A stretch of 64,000 bases of DNA, taken from Brachypodius melanocephalos (taxonomy: Eukaryota > Chordata > Aves > Passeriformes > Pycnonotidae). The stretch lies in the NCBI GenBank assembly GCA_013398615.1, contig VZSR01000520.1, positions 25,255,333 through 25,319,332 of the forward strand, read 5' to 3'. Positions within the stretch are counted from its first letter, which is position 1. Every line of letters begins with the position of its first letter. Shown here piece after piece: positions 46,983 through 58,873 of this stretch. The notes under the pieces were generated by a model. That model searched no databases. It was not told the origin of the DNA and was given only the letters and a program-made list of their open reading frames with translations. The translations under genes and the position numbers were made by a program.

Positions 46983-49725
46983 CTGCAGAGGACAGCAAGA
47001 ACCAGACGGGTCAGTGCCGCCTTCCGCGCTTGCAGCACGGGATCTCTTAGCAAGGGGCAGGCAGGAATTTCAGTGCTGCTGTCACTGCCACAGCATCTCC
47101 TAGCCCTTTACCAGCTGTGGGTGATGGTATTGCTCATGGAATTAGCAACTGCCACAAATCCACCCCTACAGAAAAGATGATTCCAGAAACCACTGAGCTA
47201 TGGGACTGCAGAACCCCCTCGCTCTGAGCAATTGAGGCAGCACTGAAGTGGGCAATGCCAGCTAGCCAGGAAAACAAACAGCTCCAGTTCCCCTGCAGGG
47301 ATGGGGAGTAATTAGTCAAACCACAACCCAGAAGAATCCAGTCTTTAACGAGAACATGAAGGTTAACAGCTCATTGCACATGAAGGGAGCTCTGGGAATG
47401 CTGCTGAAGAGGTGGAGTGAATTGGGGGCCGACTGAGAGAGTGAAGCATCTTCTCCCATACCAACTTTAGCTGGTGCTTCAAAAGGCAAATTCCTACAGG
47501 GCCCACAAGGCAGAAGCTTGAACAGATTGCACTAACTGGATGCACTATGTTAACGTTTCTTTGTAAAAGGAACAAGATGAATTTGAGACAACAATATGTA
47601 GTTCATTAGGCCAGTGCCCAGAGCTAGGCTCCAATGGCCCCAGAGTCCTCACTGCAAGGGACAAGGCTCTTTCCTACAAACAGCCTGTCTCCAAATCTTC
47701 TTCCACAGAGGTACAAAACGAAAAGGAGAAAATATGAAATCAAAATCACATTCTCCTTCCCGTGCTACAGAAAATTAATACTATGAACTCCCATCCATAG
47801 AATCAAACTGCATTTTCATTAGCCATTTACAGAGACTGACAGTGTGATTGAACTCAACTACCTCAGTTGCCTCTGAAGGCTTCTAACCCATATAATTTAC
47901 AGACAGAAGCCTGGTCTTGCAGGTGTCAATGGGGAAACCCCTGCGGACTGCAGTAAGCCAGAAATCACTTGCTATTTCTTCCACATCATGCTATTACTGG
48001 TAATTCTTTAAAATAATAATGCAATAATCAGAACTGAAGGTCTCTCTGCCTCAGTATACATTTCACATATAAAGGGTGCAAAAATCATTCAAAACTGGTC
48101 ATGATTTATTTTGAAAGACTTCCTCTAAAACCAAATGAGGTCATAAGGTAAGAAGTCTCGGACCAAATTAAAAAGATTGTCATAAACATGTGGTATTTAG
48201 CAACCTGGCTGTTCTTGCCTGGACCCTCACCTGCCTGCTCCAGAGCAATAGCACGGTACTTTCTACTTTCAAACTGACACGACCCATCCGAGTGACAGGG
48301 GAGAGAAAGGGCTGTTATTTGTTCCCCAGCTGGTGACAGTAATTTTGTTCATGAACTAGGTACTTCACTGCCAAACAATCTGGAAAAGCATGATAATGCC
48401 TGACTCACTGTGCCTTATAGAAAAAGGCAGGCAGGGAAACATGCATTCGCATTTTCTGAAATTCTATCTTGTTCTGATTTTACAAGAAATTAAAGCATTT
48501 CAAATGTTGGAAATTAGAGAATAGAAAATAACCGTTGTTGTTTTGCACAGCATACCATTCACAGCTAGCGTGAAAGACCTTCCGTTTCAAGCCTTTGCCC
48601 TTTACCTTGATGTGGCCAATGCTTTCTAGTGGAGGTTTTGGAAGGAGAAGAAATATCACAGCATTTCTTTCTTTGTTGAGAATGAAGAAGTGATGAGGAA
48701 GGAGGAGTGGAAAGAAGTGAGGAAAGGGGAGGAGAGAAGATAAAAGATAACAGGTGTGAGACATGAGACACGAACCGCAGAGATTGAAGGGTATTAACAG
48801 ATGAGCACAGAAAACGGAATTTCGAATTTCATTATGCAATTGCTGCTCATGCTACAGGTTAAAGAGAGTGATGAGTTAGTTATGTGCAATGAAGCAACAG
48901 CTCTGAAATACGGCATCATACTTACCAACTAAGCATTACAAGAAAAAAAAAGAAGGGAGAGAGAAAGAAAAGAATTCTATAACATTATCCAGATCCAACA
49001 ACCTTATTAATAGCAACTGAGATACATCCCAAACACTGTCTGATATGCTTGCTTAACATTGGTGAAAACAGCTAAATACTCACACACATACACACAACTG
49101 GGAAGGAAAAACAAATGGCAACTTGATATATGGCTTCTGCTCTCCAGCTGTTTCACAGTACTGAACACGTTAAAATTGTAGCCAGTCTTAACATGAGGCT
49201 CCTGAAATCATGTAAAGAAGCAAAACCAGCTAGTTTTAAGATAGTTAGTCTGCACTGAAGGGTTAAACCCTAGTGTGAAATTTCATCATGGATTGTTGGA
49301 TAAAAAAACCCCTCTGTCTGCCCCATTATTTCAATTAAACATTATTCCAGTCGTAGCTTAAAATTTTGTTTTTAATTCCTGTGGACAAAACCACAAATTC
49401 ACATTTAACCACTTTTTTTTTAAAAGCAACTTAGAGCTATTGAAGAACAGAAGTCATGTAAAATGATTTTCACATCTGAACATACCACACCAGAAGAGTG
49501 AAGAATAACAGCACTTAAAATATGTTTAAAGTCTGACAGAAATTAACAGATTAATTAGTAACTAAATTTCTTTTAATTTTAGATAAGCATATATATACAT
49601 ACATACGCTCATACACACATGTGGATATTAAATATGATATATAAAATTTTTGCAGGTTTTGCTTCCCCTTCAGAGTTTTGAGATTTTCAGTATAAAATGC
49701 TATTATCTTTATCTCTCTCCACAAT

Positions 49726-50146
49726 TGTCCTGGTTATGGCCAGGATGGTGTAATTTTTGCAGTACCCAAGAAGGGGTATAGCTAGGACCTGGAATTATTC
49801 TATACCATCTTGTGTCATGTTCTTGGGAAGGGCTCACTTCTTGGTCAGTGTAGTGTGGTGGAGGGAGTGGTTGGGTATTATTGTGTGGGGGTTCACCTCC
49901 TACATCGAATTGTTTGCCTCTTTCTTGTACCCTCTGTCATTAGCACTGTTGTTGTTACTGTATGTTTTCTTGTCTCATTGCTGTTTCCAGTAAAAATTGT
50001 TCTTATCTTGAGCTTTACCTTTTATGCCTCCAATCCTCCTCTCCAGCCTGTTGAGGAGAAGGAGGGTGATGGAGCAGCACATGGTTTACAGGACCACATG
50101 GTTTCAGTGGGAACACAGAACTGGAGAATAACATTCCTAAAACACA
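49726..50146 (+). repeat. ERVL 5' LTR
   Basis: 421 bases from TGTCCTGG to ...AACACA, with the TG...CA ends of a retroviral LTR. It aligns over its full length with 52600-53027, including the shared 'aattgtttgcctctttcttg' and 'gagcagcacatggttt'-like parts. Confidence 0.9.
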
Positions 50147-50943
50147 AGCCTTCTTTGGTGCCTAATGGGAGGCGCGAAGGGTTGAGATAACAACAGATCT
50201 GCCCAGAGTGAGTTGAAAACAAGTTTGATCTAATCTGATTTGATTTGTTGTATTAGGTCCAGACTTATTGGTCACAGTGTTGCTTGGTCTGCTCATGTGG
50301 GTGTGGTTCTTAACCCTGTGCATGTTTTTGTATATCCACTATGTGCTCATAATGGTGCTCTTTTTCAGGGAAGGGAAGGAGATTGGGATTGTTTTGGTGC
50401 TGTACTGTGGAGTATCAGTTTATGATATGGTAAGATAAAGGGCAATGAAGGTCTTTCGGGATGTGTATTCAGTGTTTCTCTCCTTTCCTTACTCAGGCAC
50501 TAGCTCTGGGAGTCATTAATAATCACACCCAGTCTGTGGGGGGAAACAGGGAAGTTGACTTCCCCCAGCTTTTCACCCCCTTTTCCTCCTTCAGACCTGT
50601 TAAAACAGCTTTTGAGAATTTTTAATTCCTGCTGGATATTAAGGAAAACATATTCTTGTTGCTAAATCTGCCATGTCTCCTCAGTGTAGTCTATACCATA
50701 TTTAGAGTCAGGGCAGGGATTTCTAGGGAGGTCATTTGGAGATCTGCCCTGAGGGTGGATGGTCATGAGTAGTCTACAATGTGGGAGAGAATGGGCCAGT
50801 TTTTGAGGAAATTCTCTGCTCCAATGGTTTAGCAGCAGTTCACATACACAGCCCTGATAAAGTGACAGAAGTGACAGAATATTTGCAAGGAGAATGCTGT
50901 GGCAGCTCCACAGAGGAGCCATACAGAAGATGTGTGTGCATCT

Positions 50944-51285
50944 ATCTACATGATGTACTTTTACAGCCAACTTCTCCACCTGGGCAGTGACGTCTTCCCA
51001 CAATTCAGTGGCCCAGATGGTTTCCTTCTGCACTGCCAATCACTCTTTTTACACTGTTGTAGCCACCCCCATAGAGCATTTGCCACCATGAGTCAGTGTG
51101 AAGGTAGAGTGCTGGCCATTCCTCTCATTCAGGGACACCTGAGGCCACCTGGATGGCTTTCAGCTCTGCACCCTGACTCGATCCACCTTGTCCCTCAACA
51201 GCTTCTGTGACTTGCTGTGTAGCACTCCATACATCATCCTTCCATTTTTGATGTATCTCTACACAATGCTAGGAACCATTAGTGA
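50944..51285 (-). pseudogene. ERVL RNase H remnant on the opposite strand
   Basis: Read on the minus strand, this segment gives the N-terminal and middle parts of the ERVL RNase H domain: a TNGS start near 51275, an EAVEGQGGSSQ stretch, LYLHTDSW near 51100, and HHVD at 50944-50955. It lies between the 5' LTR and the plus-strand pol remnant but points the other way. This shows a local inversion inside the provirus. Internal stops and shifts are present. Confidence 0.8.
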
Positions 51286-51351
51286 AGAAAGAGTATCCTT
51301 TTTCATTTTTTGAAAATAGTAGCTGATTATATGGGGAGTTGGAGTTGGGCT

Positions 51352-51870
51352 ACTGAAGAACATTGCAACAATGGACAGGTGGATCAGGCTGCCAAGATTA
51401 AAGTGGCTCAGTTGGATCTGGACTGGAACATAAGGGTGAATTATTTCTGACTCGGAGGGCCCATAACACCTCAGGTCACCATGGAAGAAATGCAACATCC
51501 ACGTGGGCTTGTGACTGAGGAGCGAACACTGTATCCCAGGTTACCCATAACTGTGAAACATGCACTGCAGTCGATCAGGCTAAATGGGTAAAGCCTCTTT
51601 GGTGTGGGGGATGAGGGTTGAAATATAAACGTGAGGAGGCCTGGCAGACTAATTACATCACACTTCCACCAATCTGCCCAGGCAAGCGCTATGTGCTGAC
51701 AATGGTGGAGACAATCACTGGATGGCTGGAGGTGCACCCTGTCCCTCACATCACTGCCCAGAACATCATCCTTGAAAAGCAGCTCATATGGTGACATAGC
51801 ACCCCCAAAAGAACAGAGTTGGACAATGGGACTCATTTCAAAGATATCCTCATAGATGCTCAGGCCAGCA
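51352..51870 (+). pseudogene. ERVL pol remnant: RNase H end and integrase
   Basis: Plus-strand relic of pol. Bases 51352-51440 read as the C-terminal end of the ERVL RNase H region. Bases 51650-51870 read as the integrase catalytic core, with the motif GKRYVLTMVE followed by TGW and, further on, a DNGTHF block containing the second catalytic Asp. A stop codon near 51793 and frame changes between the two parts show it is dead. Confidence 0.85.
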
Positions 51871-52599
51871 TGATACTGAGTAGGTGCATTATATTCCCTA
51901 TCCCACACCAGTCTCTGGAAAAACGGAACATTATAGTGGACTGTGAAAAACCACATTGAAAGCAATGGGTGGTGAGACCTTCAACACTGGGATCTTCATT
52001 TAGTGCAGGCCCTCTAGTTAGTTAACACTATAGGATCTATCTTGCTTGCCCTGCCCAATCAAAACCTCAATGTACTGCAGAAGGATATAAAGTCCTTGTG
52101 GTGCATATGAGAAATGTGTTAGGGAAGACAGTTTGGATTAATCCTGCCTCCAAGCAAACACAAACCCATCCATGGGATTGTTTTTGCTCAAGGACCTGGG
52201 TGCACTTGGGGAAACACAGTGTATACCTCCAGGGAATTTGATTTTTGGGCTAGAACAGTCTGTAATGTTGAAGTGTATAAAAGTGGTTGCTGAATGACAC
52301 TGTACATGCCAATGTACACTAGAACTACCGTGGACAGTGAGTATGAATTGTTCTAATTGTGAGCTCCTGGCACAGCTTGCAACCACTTGACAGCACATCA
52401 GCCCTCCTGCCCTGGAAGATATCTAGGATGGACTGAACTCACAGTCATCAACTAAAGGAAGTCAACAGACAGCTTGCAGGGATGGTCATTGACTATGGAA
52501 ATGATATTCATGCTCATGTATACATGAAGATATATGTATATAGTTGGAAGGTGTAGGATCTGGGCATAATAGAGATGGTATAGAATAAGGGGCGGAAAA

Positions 52600-53027
52600 T
52601 GTCCTGGTTCTGGCCAGGACAGGGTTGATTTTTGCAGTAGCCAGAAGGCAGCATAGCCAGGACACATAGGTTATTCTATAAAACTTTGTGTCATTTTTCA
52701 GGGATGGGGGAAGGGCTCACTTCCAGATTGGTGTAGCATGGCAGAAGGAACAGTGGGTTATTGTTAGGGATGGGTTGTGTCTGTGTCCATGTGAATTGTT
52801 TGCCTCTTTCTTGTACCTTCTGTAATTAGTATTGATGTTCTTGTTGCTGCTGTTCATTTCCTTATCTTATTGCTGTTTCATAAATTGTTGTTATCTCAAC
52901 TCATGCCTTTAATGTCTCCAGTTCTCCTCTCCAGCCTGCCAAGAGGAGGGGGTGCGATCAAGCAGCACATGGTTTGGAGTGGTTTCAGTGCGAACACTGA
53001 ATTGGAAAATACCATTCTTAAACCACA
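52600..53027 (+). repeat. ERVL 3' LTR
   Basis: 428 bases from TGTCCTGG to ...CCACA, directly after the polypurine tract. Visibly diverged from the 5' LTR by substitutions and small indels, showing an old insertion. Confidence 0.9.
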
Positions 53028-56000
53028 ACAACAAAATATTTAGTTATCCCAAATATAAACCCAGGGTTATTTATGAAAGCTTTATGGACAAATGATGTGA
53101 AGCCAGAAAGTCCTACAAAATAAACAAAATAGACGTCTTTGGATTTTTAAGAGGCAGAAAACATCAGGAAGTGATCCGTATTTTTCTCCTCTTGGATGTG
53201 ACAAGTGACAAATACCATAGCCTGATCAGTATGATATTTTGGGGCCATAATGCAAAGCCATTTCAATCACTTCTGAACAAGGAGGTGGGTCAACAAAGTT
53301 GAAATGCGACATTTTCACACTCAGTTTGAAAAATCTGGAATCTCCTAATGATAGTATATTTGTTGATTGACTCAGGAATTACCTATTTAAATCTAAAATG
53401 GAATCCTAACTAGACAGAGACTAAATTAGAAGTGAGGTGAGATGGAGGAATCTGGAGGTATCATAACATATGTACTGCCATGACTAATCTTGTGTATCAG
53501 TTCTGACTTTCAAAGGTGAAAAATTCACCAAGGAGAAGCCTGAAAGGATGCTGCATGGTAAGACTACTCACAATTCTTCTGGCCTTACCACACCTTGTTG
53601 TCTGGATCAACATTGCCCTGAGTGTTGTCTCTGTGAATGACCACAGGGGAAAATATAATTTGTGCATGTTGGTAAATTTTGATGGTCTTCTGAGATACTT
53701 CAGCACGTCCCACCTGACCTTCAGGGAAGAGGGCAATCATTTTTGTACAGCTTGCGCCCTTCACCACTCTTACAAATTTCAGTCCAAATCTGGCCAAGTT
53801 GTCCGTCATGCTCAGCAGCCTTGCTAGAATCTCAAGTCAATTAAGTCTCTCACTGATTTTGTGTAATAGAGGAAAGGAAGCAAGAAGCAGATGTAGAAAG
53901 ACTGCAAAAGCAGCTGCAAAGCAAAGCAAAGAGGTGAGGAAGAGATGGTCTAAAGACCTGGGAGACCAGAACTAGGTAGAAGAGAAAGAACTAAGAAGCA
54001 TGAGAAAAAACACAGCAAAAAAAGATTAAGTTTATGGCAAAACAGCAGCCAAGTCCATGTCCAGTGAAGAATGCTCTTCAGAACCTAGCTGGAATCATGT
54101 GTGTTAGGTAAGCCTGTTTCTCTCTGCCAAATAACAGTGAAACCCACTTGCAGATTTTCCAGTCTTGCCACTAGCAGAGATTGAGGCAGAGCTAAGAGAG
54201 CTTACCATCCCTACAAACTACTGTCCTATCTCAGTCTGCAGGAAGTGGTGTTTCTAGAGATTGACGTTTGCTTAGGTATCCTGGGACTGTTAATCAGTGT
54301 TAGAGAAATTCTGTTTTGCTCTATACTTTAAAACAAAAATGGGAGTAATTACACAAGGCAAATGTCACAAGAAAATAAAGTAAAAAATTAAAAAACTAGG
54401 AAATGTCAGTATTAAAATTTAATTTTGCCCCCTTGTGTGTATGCATGGGATGCTTTTCAATTGAACAATCATACTATTTTTTTCAGTAGACCCATTTCAT
54501 TAAATGTAGAAAGTTGATCTGTTTAGGTTTCTAGCAGTCCACACTGAATTTACTGTCTCAAAGTGCTGAGTGTACCTTCACCCAAGTGGTTGACTTTAGG
54601 ACAACAGTTCAGAAATGCATAAGGTTTCAGCTTCAGCCATTCCAATATGAATTCTTTGGAAAATGTCACTTTTGAGGTTTTGCTCTTTTGGAATAAAAAA
54701 GAGTCTTAATTTTGGACTGGAGAATGGATAATGAGAAATTCTTCCAGTCCTGCCAGATGCAGACCCCTCACTTCTGTATTTCAGCTTCACTTCCAACCAC
54801 AAATCACCACCAAGTGTGACTCAGATTATTCTACAGTGACTAAAGCACCATCATTCTCATCTGTGAAGAGGTGGTACAGGGCCAAAAAGATTATTAGTTT
54901 CAACGTTTCACACCAAGGAAGCAGCAGAAGAAAATACAAGCTGGTGAACTCAATTTTTAATTGTGCAAGGTTGAAGCATCATTACCTCTACATTCCCCTG
55001 CTTCCCTGATTGTATAGTGGCAACCCCACTGACTTTGGGAGTGGGGCAGCAGAACTGTTCTGAATGCAGGCTTGAAAATACAGGAATGATTGTTGAGACC
55101 AAAAAGCCTGTTTTTTTTTCACAAGGAATATACTACGATTAATGTAGGGGGGCCTCTTTAGAAATTTATTTTAATAAGGTATTCATCTTAGTAGGAAGAA
55201 AGGGAACAAAAGAAGACAGAAAAAATGAACCCAAGACATGAGTACATTTTAAAGATCAGAATCTTAGCATCATGAGGTCAATATGCCCTTCAATATAATT
55301 GAGCTTATCATTGACAGATCCCTCAACCTATTCTGGTGTCACAGAGATCTGGTTCACTCAATATCTGCATAGGACGAGTTACTCTATTTAGCAGAGTATT
55401 TGCAGTTACTCAATTTAACAGAAACAGCACAAGGTGAAAAACACAGAGGCAACTGAATTGCATTCTGTGATTAAGTACAGGTAAATCTCAATTTCTTTAA
55501 ATGTACACATTCACTACACTAGTCAGGTTCCTACACATGGGAAGGTGGACTTGTCAGATATTTTGACAGGGCAAACTAAGCTTCTAGATAAACAGCAGCT
55601 GCCACAATCACATTACACTGAAGAGCAGTCACAATGAAAAAGGAAACGGCTTTTGCTGATGTCTGAGCCTTTGATAAAATAAGTCCATCTAAGAAAATAC
55701 AATTTGTTACTGAATGGCATGTTCTCTACTTGCTCCAATTCTCATTGCTCAAACAAAAAAAAAACCCCAACCAACAGGATCACAACAACAAAATGGTAAC
55801 ACCTGGTGATACCAGCAGACTCATAGTTTCTAAGATATTTCTTAGATGAAAAAATGTATAGAGTATTTTATAAAATTAAACATATTCAGAAGTTGTGATC
55901 ATGGAGATCATGATCCAATAAAAGAATTAAGGCTATAATATCTAAAATGTGGATTTTTTTTCTTAGTCTCTTCGGGTCGAAAATTTTTTATTAAAAGAAG

Positions 56001-58748
56001 CCCCATACAGAAATGAAATATTTAATATTTAAAAAATGTGATGTAATCTTAGAAGCTGGTTAGAAATTTTCAAATGACATGGACACATCTGGCTGGGAGG
56101 TTGCAAGGTTTTGTCTGAGTCATCTTGAGGGTGATGAATGCATGTGGATTCCCAGGCAGGACTCCAGCACCACTCCTCTGTGTAATCCTGGCACAGTTCA
56201 GTGCTCTGTACCTCTTTTAAGAAATTCACCTGTTGCAAGGGCCCTGGAAATTTAGGGATATCTCTTTTTTCAATAGCACTGCTGGTGAACTCTTCCTTGG
56301 GATCACAGTCCATCAGAATTTTGGGCAATCTGCAGCAACATAGCTCACAGGTCTGCCTCTGCTAGAACTGGAAACCAGTGGTTTCAGGCTAACCTCAAGC
56401 CCTGGGGTCACCTTTCTGGCAGGTGACTGCAGTTTTATTTTATACCTGCCTCAGGCTTTAGAATTTGTGCCCTCTAGAGTCAGCTTGGAGGCAGATGGTT
56501 CGGTTCTACTCCAGGCACTCTGTCCCAGAGCTGGGTATGAGAATTCCAGGAGCCCTAGATGGAACAAGGATCAGGCTGCAAGCAGGACTGCCACAGCATC
56601 TGCAGCTTCCCTTGGCTGAAATGCAAGCACAGAGTCAGGCAGATGGGGGCCAGGTTGATTGACTCTGATGCTGGGTCACACTGTGCTGCATGTCTGTCCT
56701 AGGAAGCTGCTGGCTGCTCCTGACACTGATGTCTCGGTCACTTCCACTGCACAATGCAAGGTCCAGAAGAATGTGGCTCCCAGGACAGGACATTGTATTT
56801 CATGGTATGCAGATACACACATGCACGTGTGCAGACGTGAAACACATCACAAGCTCCTATTAATGAGATTCCTACAGAAAATTGTTAACTCTGATAGAAA
56901 GGTTAAAGTTAAAATCAAGTTTCTAAAAAATTGTAACCTCATTTCAGATCACGCTAGAGAATACCAATTTTAAAATACAGAAATTGTCACTGTAGAGAAC
57001 TGCTACTCTGTAGTACAGAAAAGCAGCCTTGCTTCACCCTGTAAGAATGAATTAGAGGAAGATGGCAGAATGACTTGGCTTGGAATGAGACTTCTGAAAA
57101 GGAATAGGCAGAACTTCAACAAGTGCACTAGAATATAGAATATAGAATATATACTAGCCATACAAAAGTGTCTGGTGCTGAACATTCACTAGGTCCCTTG
57201 ACAGGAAATGTGGCAAGGACTGGTATCCCTGGTTATTGTTTTTAATGTTTGTTTGTTTTCAGTGTTTCTAGTTACAGATTTTTCCTATTCAAATGCTTTC
57301 ATACTTTAAATTATGTTACTAATTTTTATACTGCTTTAATTAAATTACTTACTTTTAATTTTGTTTACCTCTGGTCTCAAGTATTTCCACTAGCATAATT
57401 ATACCACCTATTATACTTTGAAACTGCCTAATTTCTAGTTATAGTTTGTATTTTAAAGTAAAGGAGCCTCAAAATTTTAACATCTCTCAGTCATTCTTTC
57501 TGTAGTCTTACCACAATTCTTGTATAATTCAGAATTGATTTCTGCATATATTTTGGAATTGAGAAACAAATTTTCAGATAACAACTTGCCAAACTATTAT
57601 TACAAAATTTATTTAATTTAGATTTACAGTTTTTCCATGGAAGCACTTTGATTATCATTAAATAAGGTTTTTCTGAACAGAGGATTTCAAGTTTTACACA
57701 TTCTTCTTCTCCATCTCTCCTAGGTTATCACTGCAGAATGTCTTACAACATCAATGAAAGACAGTACAGGGTACAAAACACACCACTGCCATCCAGTACT
57801 ACTTATTCATGCTGAGAAACAAAGGTCAACACAATAAAGTGTTACTCATTCAACAACTGTCTCTATCATTAGTTACCTTAATCCCAGAATCAGTGTTAGT
57901 GCTTCATGCAGACCTGAGGTTAGTAAAAGACTAAAACTTTTAGAAGATGTAGTGGTCATTTCTCAATCAGTGTGAAATTCTTTTTAGTGTGAACAAGGGC
58001 AACAAGGAAAGTTTGCATACAATTTGGTTACAAGCTTAGTGCTCTAGTAAAAGTAAGAGGAACAAAGGGTTTTTTTGGACACTTTGTCTTACCTTCAGAT
58101 AAACAGAACTGATATTTAATGATCTAAAAAGAGGGGAAATAAAATAATGAAATAATCATAAGGAGTTCAAGAAATGTCAGAACAGGAAGGCCTTGAGTTA
58201 CTCATTTTCTTTTACCAATTTTCTTATTAGTAACAAAGAATGCAGTATCCTCTTATAAAACAGGTATTTTACTGGAAAGTAAAAATTACCTTAAAACCAA
58301 CTTTGTGACTAATAACCTGGGAACAAAATTAAGACTTCAAGGCTCAGATTTTCAGTTTAAAACTTTACATTCTAAACATGTAGTGAGCCTTGAAACTCTC
58401 TTATGAGGAAGGTGCACTTAAAAATGTTTCTACCTGAACTAGCATAGATGACACTACCAACGTTTCCAAGCAGACTTTATACAGGGGATTGTGATAAAAT
58501 TTGCTGTAAAAATGCGGGGTCTGGTTGCTATATTAAAGCATCTTGATCTTAATGCCAGTCATTGGCTCATGATGCCAGAAAACAGAATTAGGATTTAAAG
58601 TCAACTTTGCCCATGTTCTCAAGCCTGTATGTTCTTTCCAATTAATGACAACTCTTCATGATGCGCAAAGCTCTGAATTTTTAGTCTTTATAAGTAAGGA
58701 TACTGCATTTCAAATAAGATTTTATAAAAACTATGTGTTACTTCTTAC

Positions 58749-58873
58749 CCGTCTCTGAGGGCAAATGTTGATAAGGTGCTGGACAGAAAACCTGAGCAGC
58801 AAAATCTTCGAATGTTGTAGGCTCTAGATGATGCTGAACAATTGTTTGCAGGTATCGTGCTCTCTCCTCATAA
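58749..58873 (-). CDS. RALGAPA1: RALGAPA1 penultimate coding exon (end of Rap/Ran-GAP domain)
   Basis: 125-base exon of the Ral-GAP catalytic subunit, just C-terminal to the core Rap/Ran-GAP fold. Its acceptor is CAG (AG complementary to 58874-58875) and its donor GTAAGAAG (complement of 58741-58748). One leading base completes a codon from the preceding exon, then 41 codons begin YEERARYLQTIVQHH and continue through FEDFAAQVF to HLPSET. One final base joins the last exon to make Gly. The phase match to 46982 confirms that the two exons are consecutive. The preceding exon is not in the window; the intron runs past 64000. Confidence 0.94.

Larger units (their letters stand above)
49726..53027 (+). 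mobile_element. ERVL-type endogenous retrovirus, internally deleted and rearranged
   Basis: Provirus with two related LTRs and an internal part of only about 2.45 kb, far shorter than a complete ERVL. It lies antisense to RALGAPA1 in its last intron. The 5-base flanks are acaat (49721-49725) and acaac (53028-53032), a target-site duplication with one mismatch. A candidate primer-binding site TGGTGCC starts at 50156, and a polypurine tract (52587-52599) abuts the 3' LTR. Recognisable pol remnants are RNase H (on the opposite strand, see finding) and the integrase core. The reverse transcriptase and gag parts are not recognisable. The frames carry stops and shifts, so it is an inactive old insertion; the LTRs differ at many positions. 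ERVL elements lack env, and none is seen here. Confidence 0.9.
46983..58748 (-). other. RALGAPA1: RALGAPA1 last intron (11.8 kb)
   Basis: Intron between the last two coding exons, with a GTAAGA donor (complement of 58743-58748) and a polypyrimidine-CAG acceptor at its 3' end. It holds an ERVL provirus (49726-53027) in antisense orientation and an open but unidentified stretch at 53500-53830. The rest is AT-rich DNA with no recognised gene. Short CA/TA-rich runs occur at 49080-49096 and 49590-49620. Confidence 0.85.

Noticed and set aside
50781..50990. IYLHDV on the plus strand considered as a reverse-transcriptase active site
   Set aside because: The surrounding residues do not fit RT, and the same bases read as RNase H on the minus strand.
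53497..53827. Overlapping open frames on both strands, considered as a processed pseudogene
   Set aside because: The minus-strand peptide looks protein-like in composition, but I cannot match it to a family, and there is no poly(A) tail or target duplication visible. A blastx search would decide.
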